Shown: positions 44,263 to 53,262 of the stretch, piece by piece
How the letters are laid out: the number at the start of each line of letters is the position of its first letter
How positions within the stretch are numbered: the first letter of the stretch is position 1
NCBI GenBank assembly: GCA_028279515.1
Contig: JANQNQ010000013.1
Coordinates: 62,001 to 126,000, forward strand
Direction of reading: 5' to 3'
Source: Flavobacteriaceae bacterium
GTDB taxonomy: Bacteria; Bacteroidota; Bacteroidia; Flavobacteriales; Flavobacteriaceae
DNA length: 64,000 nucleotides
The notes under the pieces: generated by a model
What the model was told of the DNA's origin: nothing
Databases searched by the model: none
Seen by the model: only the letters and a program-made list of their open reading frames with translations
Translations under genes and position numbers: made by a program

Positions 44263-46224
44263 CTATTCGATGCTTTTGATCACAAATTCAGAGCGACGGT
44301 TTAGGTCGTGCTCTTTTTCGGTACAACGCTTGTCATCACCACAAACAACCACTGGTTGTGTTTCGCCATATCCTTTGGCAGTGATGCTGCCTTCAGGAAC
44401 TCCCTTAGAGATCAAGTAGTCTCTCGTCGAGTTGGCGCGCTTCGATGAAAGCATGTCATTGTATTCGTCTGGCCCGCGCTGATCCGTGTGCGAACCGATC
44501 TCGATCTTCATGTTTGGATATTGCGCGAATTTGTCAACAATGCCATCCAAGATCTTGGCCGCAGCTGGCCTTATATCCCATTTGTCAAAGGCGAAGTAGA
44601 TCGGGTCTACTTTCAAGATGATCTTCTCATCTACCTGAACGATATCGTCATCACGCTTGATCAATGATTCTAAGCTAAAGTTCAAGGTGTTTACTTTATC
44701 ACGTTCTTTGTCGAGTGTCACTGTACTTTCAGACTTTAGGTAGTTTTCCATATCTGCGGAAACTTTCACAATCTGATCACACGGTAGAATTAACTTATAC
44801 GTTCCGTTTGAAGCGGTACTAACGCGTTGAATCTCTTTTCCATCGATATCGAAAGCGATGACAGTTGCTCCGCCAAGTACGGTGTTGTCATAGCTGTCAG
44901 TAACCAATCCTTCAATGTATTGCTTGCACTTTTCGATTTTTAACGGCTTCAATTCTTTGATGGCGTAGATGTCATCATCTCCTTTTCCGCCTGGGCGGTT
45001 AGAAGCAACATACCCTTCAGTGGTGCGATCATCGATATAGAATGCAAAGTCATCAAATCCGCTGTTTACAGGAAGTCCGATGTTATCAGGTTTTCCGAAG
45101 CCGCCATTTTCCACTTTACTGGCAAATACATCCAATGATCCAAAACCAGGATGCCCGTTTGAAGAAAAATAAAGCGTCCCATTTGCAGAAACAAACGGAA
45201 ACTGCTCGCGTTGATCAGTGTTGATTTCAGGTCCTAAGTTTTGTGGTTCACCAAGCGATCCATCAGCATTGATTGCCACCGAATAGAGGTCGTAATCTCC
45301 GGCTCCGCCAGGCATGTCAGACGAGAAGTATAACGTACGCTCATCTGGACTTAGCGCTGGATGCATTACCGAATAGGTGTCTGCATTGATCGATAAGGGT
45401 TCAATATTAGACCATTCTTTGTATTTGTCGTCAAACACCGCTTTGAAGATCTGTAAGTGCGTGATGCGCTCATCATCTCTGACCTTCTTTCCGTCCTGAA
45501 AATTGTTACGCGTAAAATACACGGTCTTCGCATCTTTGGAAAAAACTGCGTTCGATTCGTGTACTTCGGCTGTATTTAGATCATCAGAAAAACTAGAAGT
45601 GATGTCGTCGGTTCCGAAACGTTCGGTCATTTCGATGACGTACAGATCTAGATATGGTTGTCTGTTCCAAGAATAGATTTTTTGGAAAAGGCCATCGCGT
45701 TCACGCGAACTTGCAAAAACGATAGAACGTCCAAAAGGAACGGCTCCGAATTCAGAGTATTCTGTGTTGATTCCGAGGTTCACCATTTCATAACGTTCGC
45801 CCATGGCAGTCACATCGTCTAGATATGCAACGTTCTCATCAAAAGCTGAAATTCTTGCTGCGTCGTTGATGGCATCCAAGTAGCTCTTTGACCATTTGTT
45901 GGCCTCTTCATAGTTGCCCATGGCTTTCAACGTTTGCGCATAGCGAAACATCGATTGCGCATCGGCTTCAGACTTGTAGGTGGTTAATAAGGTCTTGTAC
46001 CACTGATTAGCTGCTTCCATTTGAGAAGTGAAGTAGTAGGCGTCTGCCAGGCGCTTCACTCGCGGTGCTGTGGCCTTTCGCTCGATCTCTTTTTCGAGTT
46101 TTGGGATGGCACGTTCGTACTGTGCTCTAAAGAAAAGCTTATCGGCTTTCTTTAATCGTTCCTCCTGCGCATTCAAACTGAATACAAAAGAAAATATGGT
46201 GAAAATGAAAATGTACTTTTTCAT
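44263..46224 (-). CDS. OmpA-family protein with TPR and WD40-like repeats (PorE-like)
   Basis: This 653-residue protein has the order of domains seen in the T9SS component PorE: signal peptide (MKKYIFIFTIFSFVFSLNAQ), TPR-like helices (22-130), PD40/WD40-like propeller (HPALSPDERTLYFSSDMPGG, FVSANGTLYFSSNGHPG), a carboxypeptidase regulatory-like domain (YIEGLVTDSYDNTVLGGATV), and an OmpA peptidoglycan-binding domain (YFAFDKWDIRPAA, IGSHTDQRGPDEYNDMLSSKRA). It should bridge outer-membrane PorP/SprF to the peptidoglycan. It lies 19 bp after the PorP/SprF gene on the same strand. Confidence 0.9.
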   Translation of the reverse strand: MKKYIFIFTIFSFVFSLNAQEERLKKADKLFFRAQYERAIPKLEKEIERKATAPRVKRLADAYYFTSQMEAANQWYKTLLTTYKSEADAQSMFRYAQTLKAMGNYEEANKWSKSYLDAINDAARISAFDENVAYLDDVTAMGERYEMVNLGINTEYSEFGAVPFGRSIVFASSRERDGLFQKIYSWNRQPYLDLYVIEMTERFGTDDITSSFSDDLNTAEVHESNAVFSKDAKTVYFTRNNFQDGKKVRDDERITHLQIFKAVFDDKYKEWSNIEPLSINADTYSVMHPALSPDERTLYFSSDMPGGAGDYDLYSVAINADGSLGEPQNLGPEINTDQREQFPFVSANGTLYFSSNGHPGFGSLDVFASKVENGGFGKPDNIGLPVNSGFDDFAFYIDDRTTEGYVASNRPGGKGDDDIYAIKELKPLKIEKCKQYIEGLVTDSYDNTVLGGATVIAFDIDGKEIQRVSTASNGTYKLILPCDQIVKVSADMENYLKSESTVTLDKERDKVNTLNFSLESLIKRDDDIVQVDEKIILKVDPIYFAFDKWDIRPAAAKILDGIVDKFAQYPNMKIEIGSHTDQRGPDEYNDMLSSKRANSTRDYLISKGVPEGSITAKGYGETQPVVVCGDDKRCTEKEHDLNRRSEFVIKSIE

Positions 46225-46243
46225 GTTGTTGCGTTGTTATGTA

Positions 46244-47182
46244 TTAGAAGAATCTAGGAGATTTGTCATACCCTTTTGAAAGTCCGAGGAAATCGAGATC
46301 GAACAGTAAAAATACTTCGTGAGAGCCCGATCCAAAGTCGCCCAATCTTGATGTTGTATAGTCATATGCATATCCTACGCGAAGCGAAGGCGTTACTTTG
46401 AAATTGACCATCCCTATGATGGCGTCATCCATGCGATATCCTAGTCCTGCTTCGAAGCGATTGTTGATCAATACATTTGCGTTGATGTCAATGGCCAACG
46501 GAGCTCCTTTTACTCCCTTTACCATAAAGGAAGGCTTAAACTTCACATCACCTCCAAGATCAAACACATATCCACTGGTCGCGAAGAAGTGAATCTCTTC
46601 AGCCCCAATACGTCTAATACCTAGATCACTGTCCAAGTGTTTTGAAGTTAGCAAGTTCGGTGCAGAAACTCCTAAGTAGAAGTTATCTGTAAAGTAGAAC
46701 GCTCCAACTCCCAAGTTTGGAAAGGTTTCGTTGATGTTATTTTGAAAAGCCGGGTCTGGCTGAATGTTATCATCGGTAAACTGCAGTCCGTTGAAGTTGG
46801 TGTTAAAAAAAGAAACACCCGCTTTTAATCCCAACGAAAGGTTTGCTGTTTCACTTACTTGTAACACATAGGCAAAATCAGCATAGATGTTATCCTCTGT
46901 AACGATATCACCGATCTCATCGCGAACCACCGAGATCCCTGCTTCAATCTTATCACTTATCGCATAGTGCGCAAAGAAGTTTGCTGTTTGAGGCGCTCCG
47001 GTTACACCGACCCATTGTGATCGATAGAGCCCGCCTAAATTCAACATGCCAATTTCACCAGTGGCATAGGCTGGGTTGATCACACTCATGTTGTACATGT
47101 ATTGTGTGATCTGCGCATCTTGTTGACCAAAACCAGTTGCAGACGTCAGGATCAAGGCCAAGATGATTAAAATACGTTTCAT
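46244..47182 (-). CDS. PorP/SprF-family type IX secretion membrane protein
   Basis: This 312-residue outer-membrane protein has a signal peptide (MKRILIILALILTSATGFG) and the family opening QQDAQITQYMYNMSVINPAYATGE. It is a beta-barrel with alternating hydrophobic strands and ends with an aromatic residue, as in outer-membrane barrels (SPRFF). PorP/SprF proteins are cell-surface partners needed for T9SS cargo such as SprB to reach the surface. The start at 47182 (MKRIL) is preferred to 47200 because it makes the signal peptide of normal length. It sits between the adhesin and the PorE-like gene, 25 bp from the adhesin stop. Confidence 0.92.
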   Translation of the reverse strand: MKRILIILALILTSATGFGQQDAQITQYMYNMSVINPAYATGEIGMLNLGGLYRSQWVGVTGAPQTANFFAHYAISDKIEAGISVVRDEIGDIVTEDNIYADFAYVLQVSETANLSLGLKAGVSFFNTNFNGLQFTDDNIQPDPAFQNNINETFPNLGVGAFYFTDNFYLGVSAPNLLTSKHLDSDLGIRRIGAEEIHFFATSGYVFDLGGDVKFKPSFMVKGVKGAPLAIDINANVLINNRFEAGLGYRMDDAIIGMVNFKVTPSLRVGYAYDYTTSRLGDFGSGSHEVFLLFDLDFLGLSKGYDKSPRFF

Positions 47183-47224
47183 TGATTTTAAATTTTTCAT
47201 TGTAAATACTTCTTAATCCTGTTA

Positions 47225-50200
47225 TTATCTGTTAAGGTATAGTCTTCCTTGTTTTGGTTCTGTGTTTCCGTCGTTGTATTCAATGACATAGAAATATACG
47301 CCATTTGGAGCAGCACCATTGCCTATAACTCTAGATTCTTTTGAAGTGCCGTCCCAGAAAGGCCTTCCGGCACCTCCTTGGAAGATGATGCTTCCGTTTC
47401 GGTTATAAATAGTGATCTGATAATTTGGGAAGATCACGTCGATGTTCTTGATCTCAAAGGTATCGTTGATTGAATCTCCATTCGGAGAGAATCCATCAGG
47501 GATGAATACACCATCACAACCACTTAGATCCACTGTTACCTCCAATCGAACAGAGCTTTCACAACCCGAAGTGGCATCAGAAATGGCCGCATAATACGTT
47601 TGACCATTGACCAAAAGTTCGGTGTCACTGTATGCGGTTCCACCTGTAGGTGCATCGTACCATACAATGGTGCCAGGCGTGGTCACATTTGTGGTAAGAT
47701 CGGCGATCGTTGGATTGTCATTGATACACAATAAGTTTCCTTCAGAAATAATAGTCGGTGTCGCTGCGTCTTCTACAGTTACCGTGATCATTGTTCGCAA
47801 AGATTCACAGCCGTTAGCCGTTTCAGTAGCAAAGTAATCTTCACCATCTACTAGCACATCAGTTCCGTTTAGTGGCGTTGTGCTGGTAGCATCTGCATAC
47901 CAAAAGATGTTACTTCCTGTGGCAACTAGGTCGGCAACCGTTGGGTTATCAGCAGCACAGAACGTTTGATCTGTTGCTGTAGGGGCCGCTGTATCATCAA
48001 CGGTCACAGTAACAACTGCACTATCATCAACGGTACAAGCTCCTGTTGCAAGAACAGTATAGGTAAACGTGTAGGTGCCTGTTGCGATTCCGGTTGGGTC
48101 GAACGTGCTTCCCGTGAGTCCGCCAGTAGCGTTATCATCATTCCAAGTTCCTCCAGTATCCGGAGTACCTCCTAATACAGTGCTCAGGTCAATGCTTCCG
48201 CCAGAGACACAAATTTGAGTACTAGCATCATCACCAGCATTCGGTGCTTGGTCAACGGTAACATCAACACTAGCAGAAGCTGTTCCGCAGGCACCACCAT
48301 CAACCGTATATGTATAAGTTCCGGCTGCATCAACAGCAGGATCAAATACACCTGTACCACTTGTTAAGGCAGGTGACCAAGTTCCGCCAGTATCGGCAGT
48401 ACCTAATAGGGTGAATAGGTCTGTGGCTGCATCTGTGCTGCAGAAAGCGATTGCATTATCTGTACCAGCATTTGGTACCGCATCCACAATTACGGTTACA
48501 GTCGCATTGTCGTCAACACAAGGTCCTGTAGCTGCTACGGTATACGTAAACATATATGTACCTGGGCCTACTGCAGAGGCATCAAAAATACTTCCTGTTA
48601 AGGCGCCAGTGGCATCATCATCATTCCAAGTACCGCCAGCATCTGGCGTTCCGCCCAATCCAGTTGATACGTCAACCGCAGTTGCAGTTTCACACACATT
48701 CAACGTTCCATCAAGACCAGCAATCGGCTCTTGTGTGAAGTTAACGGTCACCATCAAACGAGTGCTTGATTCGCATCCGGTTGTGGCGTCTGTTTGTGTT
48801 GCGTAATAATCTTCTCCGTCAATCAAGTCTTCTGTACTTGCTAGCGGAGTTGTGCTAGTTGCATCTGCATACCATTGGATGGCGTTTCCTGTTGCCACAA
48901 GATCAGCGACCGTTGGGGTTGGAGGGATACAAAATTCTTGAACCGCATCTCCTGTTGGAGCGGGTGTTTCATTTATGGTGACCGAAACTGTCACCGTGTC
49001 TGGCGAACAAGTTGTGGTCATATTTACCGAATAGGTGAAGTTATAAGTTCCAGGTGTCAAGGCCGTCAAATCTACGTTGCTTCCGGTCAAAGCACCTGTT
49101 GCATCATCATCTGCCCATGTACCTCCCGTATCAAATCCAGTGATTTGGTTGAATAGGTCCAGCGGTGTATTGCTAGGAACGTCAATCAAGCAAACTACAA
49201 ACGGAGTTCCGGTCCCTGCTTCAGGTTGCGTTTCAATCGTTATGGTTACGGTCGCTGTATCATCACACCCTGTGTTGTTAGACACGGTGTAGGTGAAGTT
49301 ATAGCTTCCAGGTGTCAATGCAGTGAGATCGACATTGCTTCCGGTAAGTGCTCCTGTAGCGTCATCGTCAGACCAAGTTCCGCCAGCATCGTTTCCAGTT
49401 AATTGTCCGAATAGGTCGAACGGTGAATTGGCCGCAAGATCTGCTTCGCACAGAATGAATGGAGTAGCGGTTCCGGCTTCAGGCTCATCCTCGATGGTCA
49501 CAGTGACTGTTACATTGTCAGGCGTACACGATCCCATTCCGACCACGGTATATGTAAAGTCATACATTCCTGCTGTAAGAACGGTTAAATCGACCATGCT
49601 TCCTGTTAATGCTCCCGTAGCATCATCATCGTTCCAAGTTCCTCCTGTATCAAATCCGCTTATTTGGTTAAATAGATCCAATGGAGAGTTCGCTGCAACA
49701 TTGATGATACAGATGTCGAACGGTGTTCCAGTTCCTGCTTCAGGCTGTGTTTCGACGGTGACCGTTACAGTTTCACTGTCATCACATCCCGTATTGTTAG
49801 AAACCGTGTATGTGAAATTGTAGCTTCCAGGAGCTAGCAAGGTTAGGTCAACGTCGCTTCCACTTAAAGCACCAGTAGCGTTATCGTCGTTCCAAGTTCC
49901 GCCTGCATCAAATCCGCTAAGTTGCCCGAAAAGATCCAAAGGAGAATTGGCTGCAAGATCGGTCTCACAAACGATAAACGGTGTTGCGGTTCCTGCTTCG
50001 GGAACATCTTCAATCGTAATGGTTACTGTAGCCGTATCAGGATTACATGCCGTACCTGTGGTCGTATAGGTGAAATCATACATCCCTGCTGCGAGCAAGG
50101 TCAGGTCTACATTGCTTCCGGTGAGTGCGCCTGTGGCATCGTCGTCTGTCCAAGTTCCTCCTGCGTCAAATCCGCTCAACAAAGTGAACAGGTCTAACGG

Positions 50201-51820
50201 AGAGTTTCCAGCGGCATTAATGATACACACTTCAAAAGTATTAGCTACCCCGGCTTCAGGTTGTGTTTCGACCGTTATCACGACGGTTTCAGTATCTGTA
50301 CATCCCGTATTGTTGGATACAGAATATGTGAAATTGTAGCTTCCGGGCGTTAGTAACGTTAGGTCTACGTTGCTCCCTGATAGGGCACCAGTAGCATCAT
50401 CGTCATTCCAAGTTCCTCCTGTATCTGCACCAGAAAGTTGTCCGAAAAGATCCAAAGGCGAGTTCGCCGCAAGATCCGTTTCACAGACTACGAAAGGTGT
50501 AGCCGTTCCTGCATCAGGTGCAGCTTCGACTGTAACAACGACCGTTTCAGAATCATCAGGACATGTACCGATTCCGGTGACCGTATAGGTGAAGTTATAA
50601 ACACCTGGGGTCAATAATGTAAGGTCTACATTACTTCCGGTAAGCGCACCGGTAGCGTCATCGTCATTCCAAGTTCCGCCTGTATCGTGACCCGTGAGTT
50701 GTCCGAAAAGATCTAGCGGTGAGTTTGCCGCTAAGTTCAATTCACACACCTCAAAAGGAGTTGCGGTTCCTGCATTTGGCTCAGGATCCACAGTTATGGT
50801 GACAGTGGCCGTGTCAGAACAGTTGGTTCCTGTGGTCACTGTATATGTAAAGTTATAAGAGCCAGGAGTAAGTAAGGTTAGGTCTACATCGCTTCCTGAT
50901 AAAGCTCCTGTTCCGTTGTCATCGCTCCAAACACCGCCTGCATCATTTCCTGAAAGAAAAGAGAATAGGTCTAACGGAGAGTTTGCCGCTAGGTCATTTT
51001 CACAGACTGCAAATGGCGATGCCGTACCTGCCTCAGGTGTATTGCTGAGGATTACGTCGATTCGTGTTCTCGAAGAGCTTGTACATCCCGAAACGGTTTG
51101 TGATACGTAGTAATCTTCACCATTGACCAAAAGTTCTGAGGTCAGCAACTCTACAGTTGAGGTAGCTGTTGCATACCAACGCAAATTACTACCCGTTACC
51201 TGAAGGTCGGCAATGGTAGGTGAAGGAGGTAAGCAAAACTCTTGTGGTGAAGGTGCCGCCGGAGGGTTGGGCGCTGGAATAATGATCACATTAACCTCCA
51301 ATCGGGAGCTTTCGCATCCAGAAACGGGGTCTGTTTGACTGGCAAAATACGTCATTCCGTCAACCAATGGGTCGGTGAGCGAAAGTAAGTTTCCACCGTT
51401 CAAAGCGTCATACCACTGAATGTTGTTACCAACTGCATTTAAATCTCCAACGGTGGCATTTGCTGTTGAGCAAAAACCTTGAAGAACGGCTCCCATCGGT
51501 TCGTCAATGATGGTAACGGTAACGGCTAATCGTGTAACACTACAATCAGCGCCCGATTCATCATCGGCGTAATAGGTAATTCCGTCTAAAAGGGTTTCGG
51601 TACCTGCGTAGGCCGTCCCTCCGGTTGGAGAATCGTACCAAACTGAGCCTGGAGGAGTGACAACAAGGTCACTGACCATGGGGTCGGTACATGCGTAAAA
51701 GCTTTGGTTGGTTGCCCCGGTTGGGGTTGGGTTCGTACACTGTGCGTAACTTCTTACACCTAAAAAAAGCATAAAAAGAAGGCTTGCAAAGATCTGGGTC
51801 TTAGCGTAATTTCTACTCAT
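47225..51820 (-). CDS. Giant repeat adhesin with type B T9SS sorting domain
   Basis: This 1531-residue surface protein has a signal peptide (MSRNYAKTQIFASLLFMLFL), three N-terminal Ig-like modules of the YYADDES/YYVSQ type, eight near-identical modules of about 86 residues (nucleotides 48969-51035), another Ig-like module, three divergent copies and two more Ig-like modules. It ends in the gliding-motility-associated type B sorting domain (FIPDGFSPNGDSINDTFEI, QITIYNRNGSIIFQ, GVYFYVIEYNDG). It resembles SprB-type adhesins in layout but is smaller. The PorP/SprF partner is directly downstream. Repeat identity implies recent tandem duplication and possible copy-number variation. Confidence 0.92.
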   Translation of the reverse strand: MSRNYAKTQIFASLLFMLFLGVRSYAQCTNPTPTGATNQSFYACTDPMVSDLVVTPPGSVWYDSPTGGTAYAGTETLLDGITYYADDESGADCSVTRLAVTVTIIDEPMGAVLQGFCSTANATVGDLNAVGNNIQWYDALNGGNLLSLTDPLVDGMTYFASQTDPVSGCESSRLEVNVIIIPAPNPPAAPSPQEFCLPPSPTIADLQVTGSNLRWYATATSTVELLTSELLVNGEDYYVSQTVSGCTSSSRTRIDVILSNTPEAGTASPFAVCENDLAANSPLDLFSFLSGNDAGGVWSDDNGTGALSGSDVDLTLLTPGSYNFTYTVTTGTNCSDTATVTITVDPEPNAGTATPFEVCELNLAANSPLDLFGQLTGHDTGGTWNDDDATGALTGSNVDLTLLTPGVYNFTYTVTGIGTCPDDSETVVVTVEAAPDAGTATPFVVCETDLAANSPLDLFGQLSGADTGGTWNDDDATGALSGSNVDLTLLTPGSYNFTYSVSNNTGCTDTETVVITVETQPEAGVANTFEVCIINAAGNSPLDLFTLLSGFDAGGTWTDDDATGALTGSNVDLTLLAAGMYDFTYTTTGTACNPDTATVTITIEDVPEAGTATPFIVCETDLAANSPLDLFGQLSGFDAGGTWNDDNATGALSGSDVDLTLLAPGSYNFTYTVSNNTGCDDSETVTVTVETQPEAGTGTPFDICIINVAANSPLDLFNQISGFDTGGTWNDDDATGALTGSMVDLTVLTAGMYDFTYTVVGMGSCTPDNVTVTVTIEDEPEAGTATPFILCEADLAANSPFDLFGQLTGNDAGGTWSDDDATGALTGSNVDLTALTPGSYNFTYTVSNNTGCDDTATVTITIETQPEAGTGTPFVVCLIDVPSNTPLDLFNQITGFDTGGTWADDDATGALTGSNVDLTALTPGTYNFTYSVNMTTTCSPDTVTVSVTINETPAPTGDAVQEFCIPPTPTVADLVATGNAIQWYADATSTTPLASTEDLIDGEDYYATQTDATTGCESSTRLMVTVNFTQEPIAGLDGTLNVCETATAVDVSTGLGGTPDAGGTWNDDDATGALTGSIFDASAVGPGTYMFTYTVAATGPCVDDNATVTVIVDAVPNAGTDNAIAFCSTDAATDLFTLLGTADTGGTWSPALTSGTGVFDPAVDAAGTYTYTVDGGACGTASASVDVTVDQAPNAGDDASTQICVSGGSIDLSTVLGGTPDTGGTWNDDNATGGLTGSTFDPTGIATGTYTFTYTVLATGACTVDDSAVVTVTVDDTAAPTATDQTFCAADNPTVADLVATGSNIFWYADATSTTPLNGTDVLVDGEDYFATETANGCESLRTMITVTVEDAATPTIISEGNLLCINDNPTIADLTTNVTTPGTIVWYDAPTGGTAYSDTELLVNGQTYYAAISDATSGCESSVRLEVTVDLSGCDGVFIPDGFSPNGDSINDTFEIKNIDVIFPNYQITIYNRNGSIIFQGGAGRPFWDGTSKESRVIGNGAAPNGVYFYVIEYNDGNTEPKQGRLYLNR
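48969..51035 (-). repeat. Eight tandem 86-residue modules in the adhesin
   Basis: Eight units of about 258 bp, each containing P(E/D)AGTATPFxVCE, NSPLDLFxQL, GGTWxDDDATGALxGSNVDLT and PGxYxFTYTV. Units alternate between a type with SNNTGC and one with a longer pre-Cys loop. The alternation looks like duplication of a two-module block. Confidence 0.9.
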
Positions 51821-51860
51821 AAAGCAGGAGTTATTTAGTAAAGTTTGAAGAGGTTTTCTA

Positions 51861-51882
51861 GATCAAAAATAATTTTTTGATC
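51861..51882. promoter_or_regulatory. Palindrome in the divergent adhesin/TPR intergenic region
   Basis: GATCAAAAA / TTTTTGATC, 9-bp perfect inverted repeat with a TAAT spacer, between the adhesin start (51820) and the TPR gene start (52009). It could be an operator for the adhesin cassette; there is no evidence for which regulator. Confidence 0.35.
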
Positions 51883-51984
51883 AAAACGCTGTTAATTATT
51901 GTAGTTTTTATAGACTAACTGCACAGATTTTCGATAAAACCATTTTTTTTGTTTTTTAGCAACCGCTAAAGGACTGATTTTAGC

Positions 51985-51992
51985 TATTTTTG
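51985..51992 (+). promoter_or_regulatory. -7 box TATTTTTG of the TPR gene
   Basis: An exact TAnnTTTG match, 16 bp before the ATG at 52009, which favours that ATG over the one at 52000. Confidence 0.5.
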
Positions 51993-52008
51993 ATCAACAA
52001 TGAAGTAC

Positions 52009-52971
52009 ATGAAAACCCTACTTTTTTTACTGTTTTTGCTTCCTTTGACGTTGCTAGCCCAAAAAGCCTCGATTCAAGAAGCTCAAGAACTCATTGATAG
52101 CAAGGAGTTTGCGAGAGCTTCGGAGATGCTTTATAAAATGCTCGAAGAAGACGAAGATAACGTTCTAGCCATCGAGAAACTTGGCGATATTAGTGGACAT
52201 CAAAAAGACTGGGACGGCGCTATAAAGCAATACAAGAGATTGGTCAAACTTTCTCCCAAAAATGCAGAGTATCAATATAAGTACGGAGGGTCTCTAGGAA
52301 TGAAAGCCTTAGGTGTAAGTAAGTTCAGAGCACTCATGATGATCGATGATATCAAGCGAGCTTTTCACAAAGCCGCTAACTTGGATGCTGAGCACATCAA
52401 CGCACGTTGGGCATTGGTCGAATTGTATATGCAACTTCCAGGAATTGTAGGCGGAAGCAAACGAAAGTCCCTCAAATATGCCAATGAGCTAGAAGCACTT
52501 TCTAAAGTTGATGGTTATTTGGCCAAAGGATACATCTACGAATATGACGATGAACCACAGGACGCAGAGAAGTATTATAAGAAGGCCATTGAAGTAGGAG
52601 GGTCCATTACCTGTTTTCAAAAGCTGACGGACCTTTATGAGAAGAAAACCAAAGAGCCTAACAAGGCTATTGCCAATATCGAGGCAGCTCACAAAAAGCA
52701 CCAACGAAACGCGCTGCATTATCAAATAGGAAAGGTCGCCGCGATGTACAACGTGCAACTAGATAAAGGGCAAAAGTGTCTACATACCTTCATCGAAAAT
52801 CATACGGTCAAAGATGGCGTGCCTATCGAATGGGCCTATTATCGCCTTGCACAGATCTACCGATATAAAGGTGATAAAGAGAACGCAAGTGTTTGGATCG
52901 AAAAGGCATTAACCAAACGAAAGGATTTTAAGCAAGCGGTTGAAGAGCAAGGGCTGATTGAGGCATTGTGA
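52009..52971 (+). CDS. Exported tetratricopeptide-repeat protein
   Basis: This 320-residue protein has a signal peptide (MKTLLFLLFLLPLTLLAQ) and repeated TPR helices through most of its length (ASEMLYKMLEEDEDNVLAIEKLGDI, GGSLGMKALGVSKFRALMMIDDIKRAFHKAANLD, YYRLAQIYRYKGDKENASVWIEKAL). The GMKALGV segment and LYMQLPGIVGGSKRKSLKYA suggest a family with a conserved central insert, seen in other Bacteroidota. No enzymatic domain is present. It is divergent from the adhesin cassette and may be a periplasmic scaffold. Confidence 0.82.
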   Translation: MKTLLFLLFLLPLTLLAQKASIQEAQELIDSKEFARASEMLYKMLEEDEDNVLAIEKLGDISGHQKDWDGAIKQYKRLVKLSPKNAEYQYKYGGSLGMKALGVSKFRALMMIDDIKRAFHKAANLDAEHINARWALVELYMQLPGIVGGSKRKSLKYANELEALSKVDGYLAKGYIYEYDDEPQDAEKYYKKAIEVGGSITCFQKLTDLYEKKTKEPNKAIANIEAAHKKHQRNALHYQIGKVAAMYNVQLDKGQKCLHTFIENHTVKDGVPIEWAYYRLAQIYRYKGDKENASVWIEKALTKRKDFKQAVEEQGLIEAL

Positions 52972-53086
52972 TTTTGTTTCATTGCCACGAATTCACGAAT
53001 TTTTTTCACATTGTCAGTGTACTTTTTCTTCTTCTCCTATGGTAATTGGTACATTTTTAAATTAATGTATTGTTACATTGTAAAGA

Positions 53087-53156
53087 TTCCAAATTCCGAA
53101 TCCCGAATTCCAAAATTCAAAACAACACTTTGTACTCAGTACTCAATACTTTGTAC
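53087..53156. repeat. Ten in-phase degenerate heptamers
   Basis: Successive 7-base units in one continuous phase: TTCCAAA, TTCCGAA, TCCCGAA, TTCCAAA, ATTCAAA, ACAACAC, TTTGTAC, TCAGTAC, TCAATAC, TTTGTAC. It is intergenic and on the opposite strand to the array at 59515-59661. Units share words such as TTTGTAC and CAATAC with the reverse complement of that array. Confidence 0.7.
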
Positions 53157-53196
53157 TCCCCTCATACTGTACAACATTCTTCAAAACTAATAACAG

Positions 53197-53216
53197 ATTC
53201 CCGCCTTCGCGAGAAT
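53197..53216. repeat. REP-like palindrome ATTCCCGC/GCGAGAAT
   Basis: An 8-bp stem with one mismatch and loop CTTC. The same type of palindrome (ATTCCCGCCTTCGCGGGAAT) is a widely seen intergenic repeat in many bacterial genomes; no T run follows, so a terminator role is less likely. Confidence 0.5.
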
Positions 53217-53262
53217 GACATTATAAAACTAACAACTATCTTTACACCTTCAAGCTGTAACT

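Noticed and set aside
48411-51110. Several long plus-strand frames opposite the adhesin gene, with repeated similar products
   Set aside because: They are antisense shadows of the eight repeat modules: repeats on one strand give repeated open frames on the other. They have no starts with promoters and no family resemblance.
53087-53156. Possible CRISPR array
   Set aside because: The periodicity is 7 bases with no unique spacers; a CRISPR has repeats of 25-45 bp with spacers, and no cas genes are near.
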